A DNA stretch of 45,661 nucleotides. Origin: Kordiimonas lipolytica (GTDB taxonomy: Bacteria; Pseudomonadota; Alphaproteobacteria; Sphingomonadales; Kordiimonadaceae). Positions 25,332-33,615 of this stretch are shown one piece after another; within the stretch, counting starts at the first letter, position 1; each line of letters opens with the position of its first letter. The translations under genes and the position numbers were made by a program. The stretch is taken from positions 1 to 45,661 of the forward strand of contig NZ_LRUB01000005.1 of the NCBI RefSeq assembly GCF_001550065.1, written 5' to 3'. The notes beneath the pieces were generated by a model. It was given only the letters and a program-made list of their open reading frames with translations. It did not search any database and was not told the origin of the DNA.

Positions 25332-26348
25332 ATGAGCATAGAAACCCTTGGCATAGATATCGCGAAGAATGTGTTCCAGCTGCATGGAGTGAACAAGGCC
25401 GGACGGGCGGTGTTCAAGAAGCGCGTGATGCGCGACCAGTTGCTCCAGGTCATTACCCGGATTGAGCCCTGCATGATTGTCGTCGAGGCGTGCACCGGCG
25501 CGTTTTATTGGGCCCGTAAATTTGAAGAACTCGGCCACAAGGTGAAGGTTATCAGCCCGCAATATGTGAAGCCTTTTGTGCGAAGGCAGAAGAACGACGG
25601 AAACGATGCCGAAGCAATCTGCACAGCGGCCCGCCAGCCCCATATTCCCTCTGTGCCGAAGAAGTCGATTGAGCAACAGGACATTCAGGCGTTACACCGC
25701 GCGCGTCAGCGTATGGTGAACCACCGCACAGCTGTTGTCAGCCAGATCCGGGGCCTGCTTCTCGATCGCGGCTTTGCCATGGCGAAATCAATAACGCGGG
25801 CGCGGCGCCTCATTCCGGAGATCTTGTCGGATCACGACAATGAGCTCACACCTCTGGCGCGTGAAGCCATCGCTGAACTCCATGACCTGTTCCGCGACCT
25901 TGATCGCCGCATAGCCAGCTTCGACAAGAAGATAGACGCTGTCTTTCGACAGAGCGAGTCCTGTCAGCGCATTGCAAAAATCAAAGGTGTGGGCCCCAAG
26001 ACAGCGACTGCAGTCATCGCCGCCATCGGTGACGGATCGGAGTTCAGAAACGGGCGACACCTGGCCGCATGGGTTGGCCTCGTACCACGACAGTTCTCCA
26101 GTGGCGACCGGACGACGCTGATGGGAATATCCAAACGGGGAAGTCAACATTTAAGAAGCCTGCTGGTTCATGGGGCGAGAGCCGTCGTGCGAACGGCACC
26201 GAACAAAACCGACCCAAACAATCAGTGGGTCAATCAGCTTCGAGAGCGGCGCGGCTTCAACCGGGCCACGGTTGCGGTCGCCAACAAGAACGCACGGATT
26301 ATCTGGGCCGTGCTGCACAAAGGTGAACCTTACCGTGCCGCTTTCTGA
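25332..26348 (+). CDS. IS110/IS1111-family DEDD recombinase
   Basis: A 338-residue RNA-guided recombinase. The N-terminal RuvC-like DEDD domain shows LGIDIAKNVFQLHG (D near 8), MIVVEACTGAFYWA (E near 53) and RRQKNDGNDAEAICTAARQP with two aspartates near 90. The C-terminal Tnp domain has AKIKGVGPKTATAVIAAIGD and LAAWVGLVPRQFSSGDRTTL, where a serine provides the nucleophile. The ATG at 25332 is preceded by AAGGAGA; in-frame GTG and ATG codons at 25308 and 25326 are alternatives. The gene appears intact. Confidence 0.95.
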   Translation: MSIETLGIDIAKNVFQLHGVNKAGRAVFKKRVMRDQLLQVITRIEPCMIVVEACTGAFYWARKFEELGHKVKVISPQYVKPFVRRQKNDGNDAEAICTAARQPHIPSVPKKSIEQQDIQALHRARQRMVNHRTAVVSQIRGLLLDRGFAMAKSITRARRLIPEILSDHDNELTPLAREAIAELHDLFRDLDRRIASFDKKIDAVFRQSESCQRIAKIKGVGPKTATAVIAAIGDGSEFRNGRHLAAWVGLVPRQFSSGDRTTLMGISKRGSQHLRSLLVHGARAVVRTAPNKTDPNNQWVNQLRERRGFNRATVAVANKNARIIWAVLHKGEPYRAAF

Positions 26349-26568
26349 AGACCCGCCCAAGGTTTGCGAGACGACGGAGAAATGAACTGCACAGGTCGGA
26401 CCGGCATGCAACGAGCCTGATTTTTATCGAGGCCTTCATTCAATGGCCTACCAGCTGTAGAGGCGTGTGTGCGCGGATTCCCCATTTGGGCGCCCTGGAC
26501 AAACCAGGTGACGCCGGATAGATGTTTGCAACGGACCAATGCAGATCATGTCAAAATCGGCTTGCAAC
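26349..26568 (+). ncRNA. Probable bridge/seek RNA region of the IS110 element
   Basis: IS110-family recombinases use an RNA encoded in the element's non-coding end to recognise target and donor DNA; in the IS1111 group it is encoded 3' of the recombinase. This 220-bp tail has no reading frame of its own and fits that place and size. The exact RNA ends and guide loops were not resolved by eye. Confidence 0.5.
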
Positions 26569-26582
26569 GGGAGAGCCGTCCA

Positions 26583-26704
26583 TAGATATAATACGTCTGC
26601 TGCGAAACGCCCGCTTTCCGGCAGACCTCCTCGACACTGAAACCGTCGTCTGCCTGCTTCAGAATAAAGGCGATCTGCTGCTCACTGAACCTGGATTTCT
26701 TCAT
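26583..26704 (-). pseudogene. IS3 OrfA, N-terminal piece
   Basis: From the ATG at 26704 the minus strand reads MKKSRFSEQQIAFILKQADD and GFSVEEVCRKAGVSQQTYYI, the HTH of IS3 OrfA, and then runs into the IS110 end. It continues at 25266 on the other side of the insertion. Confidence 0.88.
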
Positions 26705-26765
26705 CATCCGTCCTCGCGTTGCCTGCCAGACATATTACGAGAAAATTCTCACATAGAACGGTCCA

Positions 26766-27245
26766 GTTTCACGGAAGCAGGTCATTCTATATCTGCTACC
26801 GGAATCAGGGCCAGGGTCAAGATCACATTACATTGGGGCAGTTCCCAGAAGACGGCCTGATGGATGGGAGTCCCTAGGAGATATCGGCTGGGTCGATCAC
26901 GAAGGATATATCTATCTAGCTGATCGGCGAACAGATATGATCGTCTCTGGTGGGGCAAATATTTATCCGGCAGAGGTCGAAGGTGCCCTTGAGGCTCATC
27001 CAAATGTTCAATCTTGTGTGGTTATCGGGCTTCCGGACAATGATCTTGGCCAGAGTGTCCATGCAATAATGGAAACTGAACATGGGGACATTGCACCCAC
27101 TGAAAATGAACTTAGAGAGTTCTTACTTGAGTTTCTCACTCCATATAAAATCCCTCGAACATTCGAGTTCACGCAGGAAAGATTACGCGATTTCGATGGC
27201 AAGACACGCAGATCAAAACTTCGCGAAGAAAGAATGACGACCTGA
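26766..27245 (+). pseudogene. AMP-dependent acyl-CoA ligase, C-terminal fragment
   Basis: The frame reads RRRPDGWESLGDIGWVDHEG (around 26842-26901), then LADRRTDMIVSGGANIYPAE, the hinge and A8 motif of ANL-family ligases, and ends FDGKTRRSKLREER with the position of the catalytic lysine (K of DGKTRR). About 150 residues remain of some 500. The wording ESLGDIGW and the short tail resemble ligases for bile-acid, steroid or aromatic acids. The 5' part was lost at the IS3 edge, so it cannot be active. Confidence 0.8.
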
Positions 27246-27351
27246 AATAGGCGCAGCATCATGAACTTCGATTTCACCAGTGATTAATACTACTTCTGTA
27301 ACCATATGCTGCATTTTTTCAGTGAAAATTCAACACCGACGTTTTTCGAAT

Positions 27352-27605
27352 GGTACTGTCACATTTACTTTGTCTACCACTGTACTTGAAGCTGCACTAT
27401 AATTTTGGCATGCAGAAAATCTCATACAATCGCCATCGTTTTCCTCCTGAGGTTATCCACCATGCGATCTGGCTATATGCCCGGTTTACTTTGAGCTACC
27501 GTGACGTTGAGGACTTGCTGGTCGAACGAGGCTTGGAAATTTCTTATGAAACTGTGCGTCTCTGGTTCCTGAAATTTGGGAAGGAGATCGCACGCAATCT
27601 GAAGC
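27352..27605 (+). mobile_element. IS6-family element, 5' fragment
   Basis: GGTACTGTCACATTT at 27352 looks like an IS6 terminal repeat (GG..CTGT.GCA type). From the ATG at 27410 it encodes QKISYNRHRFPPEVIHHAIW and RFTLSYRDVEDLLVERGLEI, the IS6/IS26 transposase N-terminus with its HTH. Similarity ends at IARNL near 27602, before the DDE domain. Only about 65 residues remain, so it is a stump. The neighbouring 27246-27351 shows nothing recognisable. Confidence 0.8.
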
Positions 27606-27738
27606 CGACTTGCCCAACATCAGTCTCCCCTCTGCTACACTCGTTCGAATAGAACCTTTCTATCTCTACATTCCACTGGCATTGGTGTCGGTTCCATGGA
27701 TGCATGGACGAGACGAAAATGAGAAGTGGAGACAGACA

Positions 27739-28056
27739 ATGCTGGACGCCCCCGGAGACGGAGTAACGCGATCAGGCCTTGCGACACAGGTGAGGTCGAT
27801 GATTAGCCGCTGGAAAACTGTTCTAAACGCCAGACCAAGGGACCGCATCCGCCTAACTCCCCCTGCCGGCAAGCTTGGAGAGATTGTTTACTGCCTTGAA
27901 GCGTCAGAAGCGACTTCCCTGCATGACCTGACGACGCTAACCGGGTGGAAGCAAGCAACGGTTCGCGGTGCACTCAGTCGACTTCGGGCGCGGGGATATA
28001 CAATTCGACGAACAACTCGGGACGGTACCGCTCTGTATCATTTGGAGCAGAGATAA
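27739..28056 (+). CDS. DUF3489 winged-helix-like protein
   Basis: A 105-residue protein. The C-terminal LHDLTTLTGWKQATVRGALS followed by RLRARGYTIRRTTRDG is the DUF3489 motif, which looks like a winged HTH. I use the ATG at 27739 (MLDAPGDG), with GGAGA 6-7 bp upstream; the frame extends to 27610 into the IS6 junction, where similarity is lost. It is the first of three closely packed genes ending with a serine recombinase, a set seen repeatedly on islands of alphaproteobacteria. A role in controlling recombination is inferred. Confidence 0.75.
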   Translation: MLDAPGDGVTRSGLATQVRSMISRWKTVLNARPRDRIRLTPPAGKLGEIVYCLEASEATSLHDLTTLTGWKQATVRGALSRLRARGYTIRRTTRDGTALYHLEQR

Positions 28057-28059
28057 ATC

Positions 28060-28734
28060 ATGACTGCTCGTACCGCAAGAAGGCCTAAACACTCCAGCGT
28101 CCCGAACGGAAACAGAGGGACGGCCGAGAGCGCAGCCAAGGTGGCAACCGGCCTTGCCGCCTTGCCCTCCCTCTCTCATGCAGAACTCAAATCGCAATGG
28201 GTAGAGACGTTCGGCGCCGCCGTTCCCAAGGGCCTGAGCCACCGTCTGATGATTTATGCTCTGGCCTATGAAGTTCAGAAACTAGGCTCAGGGGGTTTGA
28301 AATCTGCCGTAAGGCAAGAACTCCGTCAGGTCGCCGACCCAAGCTCATCAAAGGCTTCTACCGACTCTCTCCAACTTACGCCCGGCACCCGGCTGATGCG
28401 AGAATGGCGCGGTACCGTCCATGTGGTGGATGTGACCGAGGACGGGCTGGTGTGGAACGGACGTGTTTACGCATCGCTCTCCGCCATCGCCCGGACCATC
28501 ACCGGCACCCGCTGGAGCGGGAACCGCTTCTTTGGCCTGCGGAAGCGGTCGGATGCAGTGGACGCCTACAATCCAGCGCGAGCAAAGCCCCCAACCCCGA
28601 ATTCCAGCGCAAAACGCCCAGCCTCCAGGTCGCCAAACAATAGCAGTGTCAACGCTCCCGCTTATCCAGAGTTACTCACAGAAGATGCCAAGACTGACGC
28701 CATGCCTCACCCCGAACCGGACCCCACCCCATGA
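28060..28734 (+). CDS. DUF2924 protein, partner of serine recombinase
   Basis: A 224-residue protein. LSHAELKSQWVETFGAAVPK near 40-59 and RLMIYALAYEVQKLGSGGL near 62 are typical of DUF2924. The middle part, LTPGTRLMREWRGTVHVVDV and FLGLR-like TRWSGNRFFGLRKR, is the conserved second half; the last 50 residues are a proline-rich, probably disordered tail. It starts 3 bp after the DUF3489 gene and overlaps the recombinase by 4 nt. DUF2924 genes nearly always lie next to such recombinases; their function is unknown. Confidence 0.85.
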   Translation: MTARTARRPKHSSVPNGNRGTAESAAKVATGLAALPSLSHAELKSQWVETFGAAVPKGLSHRLMIYALAYEVQKLGSGGLKSAVRQELRQVADPSSSKASTDSLQLTPGTRLMREWRGTVHVVDVTEDGLVWNGRVYASLSAIARTITGTRWSGNRFFGLRKRSDAVDAYNPARAKPPTPNSSAKRPASRSPNNSSVNAPAYPELLTEDAKTDAMPHPEPDPTP

Positions 28735-30464
28735 CCAGGCTCCGCTGCGCCATCTACACCCGGAAGTCCACGGAGGATGGACTGGAGCAGGAGTTCAACA
28801 GTCTGGATGCCCAGAGAGAGGCCTGCGAGGCCTATGTGAAGTCCCAGGCCCATGAGGGGTGGAATTGTTTAGGGGATCGCTATGACGACGGCGGTTTCTC
28901 GGGCGGGTCCATGAACCGTCCGGGCTTGCAGACGCTTCTGGGCGATATCGATGCCGGTAGAGTCGACGTGGTGGTGGTCTACAAGGTGGATCGGTTGACA
29001 CGGTCCCTGCTGGACTTCGCCCATATTGTCCAGAGACTGGAAGACAAGGGCGTGTCCTTTGTCTCAGTGACCCAGTCCTTCAACACCACCAGCTCCATGG
29101 GACGATTGACCCTGAATGTCCTCTTGTCCTTTGCCCAGTTCGAGCGGGAAGTCACCGGAGAGCGCATCCGGGACAAGATTGCGGCGTCTAAGAAGAAGGG
29201 CATATGGATGGGAGGGCCGGTGCCCCTCGGCTATGATCTCAGGGACAGGAAGCTTTACATCAATGAAGGAGAAGCCCGGACAGTCCGCTGGCTCTTCGAG
29301 ACTTACCTCGACCTCGGGAACGTCAAACACCTGACCCTTACCGCCCGGGACCAAGGCCTGAGGAGCAAGCGCTATACCCAGCAAAGCGGTAAGACAGTTG
29401 GTGGGCATTACTTCTCACGGGGCCAGCTTTATTATCTTCTCCGCAACCCGCTCTATGCCGGAAAGATCCGTCACAAGGACAAGCTCTATGAGGGCGAACA
29501 TGAGGCCATCATAGACCACGATATCTGGGAGAAGGTCCAGGCCCTTCTCGACAAGAATGGTCCGGGCAAGAACAAAAACAGGACCCTTCCTTCACCTTCC
29601 TGGGTCGCAGGCCTTCTTTATGACGACAGCGGAGAACGCATGGTCGCCAGCCACAGTCAGAAAGGTGGCAGACGGTATCGCTATTACATCTCAGCATCTC
29701 TCAGGGACAAGAAGACCGATCCCAACAAGGGTTGGCGTCTCCCGGCCAGACAGGTGGAGGACATCATTCTCACCAGCATCCTGGACCTTCTGAGAGATCC
29801 AGTGCAGGTCCTGAAACTGACGGGCAGTGACATCTTGACGTCAACCCGGTTGGATAAAGTCACCATAGCCTGCGCCAGGTTCTCGAAACATATCCAGACC
29901 GCCAAAGAGAAGACCGACCCGGATACATTCAAACATCTCCTGCGCCCGCTGATCCAGCGCATCGATGTCAGCCTCTACGAAATCAGGATCACCTTTGATC
30001 CCCTGGAGCTTCGGGAGCGTTTAGGCGCGATAGGCCCAATATCGGATTCAGATGAGACTCCTGATCAACAGAAGAACGACCCTCCCCGGATCACCGTTCC
30101 CGTTCAACTCAAGCGTCGCGGAGCGGAAATGAGATTGGTCATACCGGGCCAGAAGTCTGAATCAAAACCCACCGATGAAACCCTCGTGAAACTTGTGGCA
30201 CGAGCCCACTGCTGGTTCGAGGATTTGAAGACCGGCAAAGTCGAAAAGGTCCGGGACATTGCCGAACGGGAACAGGTGCATCCGGCAGATGTGAGTCGCA
30301 TCCTGCCATTGGCTTTCCTCGCTCCGGATATCGTCACCGCCATCCTCCATGGCGAACAGCCCGTCGACCTCACGCCCCAGAAACTCAAGCGTCTCAAGGA
30401 CCTCCCCCTCGACTGGCAGGACCAGAGACGCGTGCTCGGATTCGTCTGGTCTGGCTTGCCCTGA
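28731..30464 (+). CDS. Large serine recombinase (resolvase/invertase family)
   Basis: A 577-residue site-specific recombinase. The catalytic domain begins MTRLRCAIYTRKSTEDGLEQ with the nucleophilic serine near 13, followed by VDRLTRSLLDF and the helix E region ERIRDKIAASKKKGIWMGGP near 143-162. The recombinase domain covers about 165-270 (RNPLYAGKIRHKDKLYEGEH). The later zinc-ribbon region is weak: LLYDDSGERMVASHSQKGGR has no cysteine pairs. It overlaps the DUF2924 gene and lies about 530 bp from tRNA-Ala. It probably moves or once moved the island. Confidence 0.93.
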   Translation: MTRLRCAIYTRKSTEDGLEQEFNSLDAQREACEAYVKSQAHEGWNCLGDRYDDGGFSGGSMNRPGLQTLLGDIDAGRVDVVVVYKVDRLTRSLLDFAHIVQRLEDKGVSFVSVTQSFNTTSSMGRLTLNVLLSFAQFEREVTGERIRDKIAASKKKGIWMGGPVPLGYDLRDRKLYINEGEARTVRWLFETYLDLGNVKHLTLTARDQGLRSKRYTQQSGKTVGGHYFSRGQLYYLLRNPLYAGKIRHKDKLYEGEHEAIIDHDIWEKVQALLDKNGPGKNKNRTLPSPSWVAGLLYDDSGERMVASHSQKGGRRYRYYISASLRDKKTDPNKGWRLPARQVEDIILTSILDLLRDPVQVLKLTGSDILTSTRLDKVTIACARFSKHIQTAKEKTDPDTFKHLLRPLIQRIDVSLYEIRITFDPLELRERLGAIGPISDSDETPDQQKNDPPRITVPVQLKRRGAEMRLVIPGQKSESKPTDETLVKLVARAHCWFEDLKTGKVEKVRDIAEREQVHPADVSRILPLAFLAPDIVTAILHGEQPVDLTPQKLKRLKDLPLDWQDQRRVLGFVWSGLP

Positions 30465-30993
30465 TTTCCTTATGACATCCTGGTTTTGCCTGTGCCGAGG
30501 GCGGCCTCTCGAGGCACGGTCATTCGTATTGATAGTCTGGTTTTAGGAGGCTATCGCCCGGATGGATGGGTGTTTATCTGACACCAGACTGCTTCAACGG
30601 ATTGGACGTCAAAAGCCCAACAGAGACCGGGGCTGGAAATGACCGATTTTGAGCTGAAATGAAGGGTCTCTGATCCAATTCGATCAGCCCATCTCCCGCA
30701 GAACTGCGGGAAGTGCCGAATCAAAAAATATCGTTCTATATCAATGCTTTACTGGTGGTGGGCTTCCAGTGAGACGAACCAGCGACCAATTCGCAAAAAA
30801 TCGTCCGCGCAAGCCCGCGTAAACACGGGATAAATTTGATTCCTGAATCGAATCCGCAAAAGAGAGACCATTTAGCCGAAGTTTTGGAGATGGATTGGTC
30901 GAGAGACTCACCGCCTCTGACTCAGAGCTCTAGCACTTTGCTGCAGAGCGACAAGGAATAAGAATTTTTCCTTTAATATCAACCACTTGTGAG
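30465..30993. other. Non-coding gap between the recombinase and tRNA-Ala
   Basis: No gene is visible. The only clear structure is a 7-bp perfect hairpin, CCCGCAG-AA-CTGCGGG at 30695-30710. The stretch directly before the tRNA 3' end (30955-30993) is AT-rich. This is the junction between the accessory module and the core block, so an attachment site could lie here. Confidence 0.5.
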
Positions 30994-31069
30994 TGGTGGA
31001 GCCGATCGGGATCGAACCGACGACCTCTACACTGCCAGTGTAGCGCTCTCCCAGCTGAGCTACGGCCCC
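30994..31069 (-). tRNA. tRNA-Ala (anticodon GGC)
   Basis: On the minus strand the 76-nt gene starts GGGGCCGTAGCTCAGCTGGG and ends with an encoded CCA. The acceptor stem GGGGCCG/CGGCTCC pairs with one G-U, the anticodon arm is CTACA-CTGGCAG-TGTAG with GGC at 34-36, and the T loop is GGTTCGATCC. It reads GCC and, with wobble, GCU alanine codons. Its 3' end faces the island with the serine recombinase. A 20-bp copy of its anticodon arm recurs at 42299-42318. Confidence 0.97.
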
Positions 31070-31215
31070 ATGATCATGACGATCTGCTGGTGGTGTTCCG
31101 TCCCCGGAACGGCGCGGACTATAGGCGGAGCCCTATTCTCGCGCAAGCAAAAAAAACAGTTCGGGGAACCAGGGTGCCCCGGGCGGCAAAACTGCCGCCC
31201 GCAGAGCGAATTTGC

Positions 31216-31545
31216 TTAGTTTTCGTCGTCCGAAAGCGACGTGTCGACCATGCCCGACACTTCGTCATCATCGTCGTCGTCAAGGCTTACGTCACCGAGA
31301 ACATCATCATCGTCATCGATATCGATGTCGTCCTCGTCGTCGAGATCCACATCGTCCTCGTCTTTGTCGGCTTCCTTGGCAGGCTTGTCTTCAATGATAA
31401 CCGGTTGCTTGGCTTTCAGAACAGGCTCAGGCGCCCACTGGTTGCCGCAATCGATGCAGGTTGCCGGGTCGTCTTTACCCAGATCATAAAAGCGCGTGCC
31501 GCATTTCGGGCAGGTGCGCTTTGTGCCCCATTCGGGTTTCGCCAC
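31216..31545 (-). CDS. FYDLN-acid zinc-ribbon protein (TIGR02300)
   Basis: A 109-residue protein. The N-terminus has two cysteine pairs, KRTCPKCGTRFYDLG and PATCIDCGNQW, forming a zinc ribbon with the FYDLG signature. The C-terminal half is extremely acidic, largely aspartate runs (about residues 62-95). The GTG at 31545 is chosen because AAGGAGAGAGAC lies directly upstream. The family is nearly restricted to alphaproteobacteria, often beside aroA as here. Its function is unknown; the acidic tail suggests a nucleic-acid mimic or chaperone-like role, which is speculative. Confidence 0.92.
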   Translation of the reverse strand: MAKPEWGTKRTCPKCGTRFYDLGKDDPATCIDCGNQWAPEPVLKAKQPVIIEDKPAKEADKDEDDVDLDDEDDIDIDDDDDVLGDVSLDDDDDDEVSGMVDTSLSDDEN

Positions 31546-31654
31546 GTCTCTCTCCTTGCGTTTCCGCACTTATCAGGCCTTGCGCTCATTGCGCTTTTCG
31601 GCCAAGAATTCGGCGCATCCCTTGCCATGATCGTTTGCGCCTGTCAAAGCATTA

Positions 31655-33016
31655 GTGTCTGTCCATACTTCTAAAGCCGGAATTCCTCTCGTGCCAAGTC
31701 TTATTTCATCGCCCCGTAGTCCGTTGAACGGCACTGTGAAAGTGCCGGGTGACAAGTCCATTTCCCACCGTTCCATCATGCTTTCGGCACTGGCCGTGGG
31801 GAAAAGCGAGGTTACAGGGCTTCTCGAAGGCGAGGATGTGCTGGCGACGGCCGAGGCCATGCGTGCCATGGGTGCCCGCGTTGAGCGAATCGGCGAAGGG
31901 CACTGGGTTGTGCACGGCGTGGGCATTGGCGGGCTGCAGACGCCCGATAATGTGATCGACATGGGCAATTCGGGCACGTCCACGCGCCTGATCATGGGCC
32001 TGATTGCCAGTCATGACATTACCGTGACCATGACCGGCGACGCGAGCTTGCGTGGCCGCCCCATGGGCCGCGTGATCGACCCGCTCACCACCATGGGGGC
32101 CACCTTCAGTGCACGCGACGGCAAGTTCCTGCCGCTTACGGTCACCGGCAGCCAGAACCCGCTGCCGATCGATTACACCACGCCGATGGCGAGCGCGCAG
32201 GTGAAGTCCGCCGTGCTGCTGGCGGGGCTCAATACACCGGGTGTGACCACGGTGCGCGAGAAGGTCGCCACCCGCGACCACACCGAACGCATGCTCAAAT
32301 CCATGGGCGCGGAGATTGAGACGGCAGAAGAAGACGGGCTTTATGTCGTGCGCCTCACCGGCCAGCCTGAGCTGAAGCCCGTGAACTTCGAGGTGCCGGG
32401 TGACATTTCCTCGAGCGCCTTCCTGCTGGTCGCCGCATCCATCATCCCGGGCTCGGACATCACGGTCGAGAATGTGGGCATGAACCCCTTGCGCACCGGC
32501 ATCGTGCACGCGCTCAAGGCCATGGGCGCGGATATCGAGATTTTGAACGAACGTACGCTTGGCGGTGAGCCGGTGGCGGACCTGCGGGTGCGTGCGGCGA
32601 AGCTCAAGGCCGTATCTGAACTGCCGGTTGACCCGTCGACGATGATTGACGAGTTCCCTGTGCTTTTCTGTGCCGCTGCGGTCGCGGAAGGCACCAGCCG
32701 CTTTAAGGGCCTTGAGGAGCTGCGGGTCAAGGAATCGGACCGTCTCGCCGTGATGGCGGCGGGCCTGAAGGCCAACGGCGTTGAGTTGACCGAATTTGAA
32801 GACGGGATCGAGATCAGGGGTGCGGGCGGCAAGGTGAAGGGCGGCGGCATTGTCGCCACCCACCTTGATCACCGCATCGCCATGAGCTTCTCGGTCCTCG
32901 GCCAGATGGCGGAAAGCGCCATCACCATCGATGACGCCGCACCCATCCAAACGAGCTTCCCCGTGTTCATCGACCTGTTAACCGGCCTTGGTGCGGGGCT
33001 CAAGCTCGCGCGTTGA
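31655..33016 (+). CDS. aroA: 3-phosphoshikimate 1-carboxyvinyltransferase (EPSP synthase)
   Basis: A 453-residue enzyme of the shikimate pathway, joining PEP to shikimate-3-phosphate. Visible motifs: VPGDKSISHRSIML near 31-44 (phosphate-binding lysine), MGNSGTSTRLIMGLIA near 107-122, and the C-terminal LRVKESDRLAVMAAGL near 355 and DHRIAMSFSVLG. The start is given as GTG at 31655, but another GTG at residue 13 and other sites are possible since no strong ribosome site is seen. Together with cmk and rpsA it forms a familiar alphaproteobacterial order. Its stop directly abuts the stop of the convergent VOC gene. Confidence 0.96.
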   Translation: MSVHTSKAGIPLVPSLISSPRSPLNGTVKVPGDKSISHRSIMLSALAVGKSEVTGLLEGEDVLATAEAMRAMGARVERIGEGHWVVHGVGIGGLQTPDNVIDMGNSGTSTRLIMGLIASHDITVTMTGDASLRGRPMGRVIDPLTTMGATFSARDGKFLPLTVTGSQNPLPIDYTTPMASAQVKSAVLLAGLNTPGVTTVREKVATRDHTERMLKSMGAEIETAEEDGLYVVRLTGQPELKPVNFEVPGDISSSAFLLVAASIIPGSDITVENVGMNPLRTGIVHALKAMGADIEILNERTLGGEPVADLRVRAAKLKAVSELPVDPSTMIDEFPVLFCAAAVAEGTSRFKGLEELRVKESDRLAVMAAGLKANGVELTEFEDGIEIRGAGGKVKGGGIVATHLDHRIAMSFSVLGQMAESAITIDDAAPIQTSFPVFIDLLTGLGAGLKLAR

Positions 33017-33409
33017 TCAGCCCTCGGCTTCTTCAGCGAATTCCGCGAAGGTGACAATATGGCCGCCGGGCTCGCGGTAGCCGATTTCACGCGCGCCGTA
33101 GAAGGTGGTGCGTTCTTTCATTACCACCTCATAACCCTCCAGCGCTTTTTTGCATCCCTCAAGGTCGTCCGTTTTCAGGAACATCAGCACGGGCGTGCCC
33201 TCATTCGGGTTTGGCAGCATGCCGCTGTCCTCAAAGATGCTGGTTCGGGTCTGGTACATGAGCTGCACACCGCCCTGCATCAGGATGGCAAAACCCAGAT
33301 GGTCGCCTTCCGGCACCTCGACCACCTTCTCGAAGCCGACACGGGCAAAAAAGTCGATACTGGGTTCAATGCGGTCAACCGGCAGCACCGCCGTTGCGCT
33401 TTCAATCAT
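33017..33409 (-). CDS. VOC-superfamily (glyoxalase/bleomycin-resistance-like) protein
   Basis: A 130-residue protein with the paired beta-alpha-beta-beta-beta modules of the VOC superfamily: PVDRIEPSIDFFARVGFEKV near 10-29 and GAREIGYREPGGHIVTFAEF near 104-123. The family includes glyoxalases, dioxygenases and binding proteins; the last E or H in PGGHIVTF may be a metal ligand, but the substrate cannot be told. It lies inside the aroA-cmk region on the opposite strand, convergent with aroA and with no gap. Confidence 0.8.
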   Translation of the reverse strand: MIESATAVLPVDRIEPSIDFFARVGFEKVVEVPEGDHLGFAILMQGGVQLMYQTRTSIFEDSGMLPNPNEGTPVLMFLKTDDLEGCKKALEGYEVVMKERTTFYGAREIGYREPGGHIVTFAEFAEEAEG

Positions 33410-33487
33410 GGTCCGTCCCTCTCATGTGTTCGCTTTTTGTTCTTATCACTGATATGGCGGAGAGTCGAATCCATATTGGGTTACCGG

Positions 33488-33523
33488 CCAAACAAAACAG
33501 CGGGCCCCGCATGGAGCCCGCTG
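33488..33523 (-). terminator. Terminator of the GntR/membrane protein operon
   Basis: On the minus strand CAGCGGGCTCC-ATGC-GGGGCCCGCTG forms an 11-bp stem (33523-33498) followed by TTTTGTTTGG. It lies about 90 bp after the membrane-protein stop and fits an intrinsic terminator. Confidence 0.85.
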
Positions 33524-33615
33524 CCGTGCCATATGTCCCTCGCTGTCGTGAAAGCGAACCCCCTCGCGCTTAGGGACGTCGGGAGGGTGCGGGCATATGA
33601 TGACGAGTGGCTATG

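Larger units (their letters stand above)
25267..26583 (+). mobile_element. IS110-family element (IS1111 group) inserted in IS3 orfA
   Basis: The edges follow from the broken orfA: the left flank ends in the codons for WRKK (25266) and the right flank resumes at about 26584. Just inside both edges lies a 13-bp inverted repeat, GGACGGCTCTCCC at 25275-25287 and GGGAGAGCCGTCC at 26569-26581. Subterminal repeats are a trait of the IS1111 group. The recombinase fills most of the element and a 220-bp non-coding tail lies on its 3' side. Confidence 0.85.
24284..26765 (-). mobile_element. IS3-family element, defective and split by an IS110 element
   Basis: Imperfect terminal repeats mark both ends: TGGACCGCTGCC inward from 24284, and TGGACCGTTCTA inward (minus strand) from 26765, with further matches around TTTTC.CGT. 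Removing the nested IS110 leaves about 1.16 kb, a normal IS3 size. orfA is interrupted, orfB has an in-frame stop and the flanks show no clear target duplication, so this is a dead copy. Its insertion removed the 5' part of an acyl-CoA ligase gene on the right. Confidence 0.8.

Noticed and set aside
31706..32950. 414-residue frame antisense to aroA
   Set aside because: It is a shadow of aroA in a GC-rich codon pattern, rich in His and Arg and without family resemblance.
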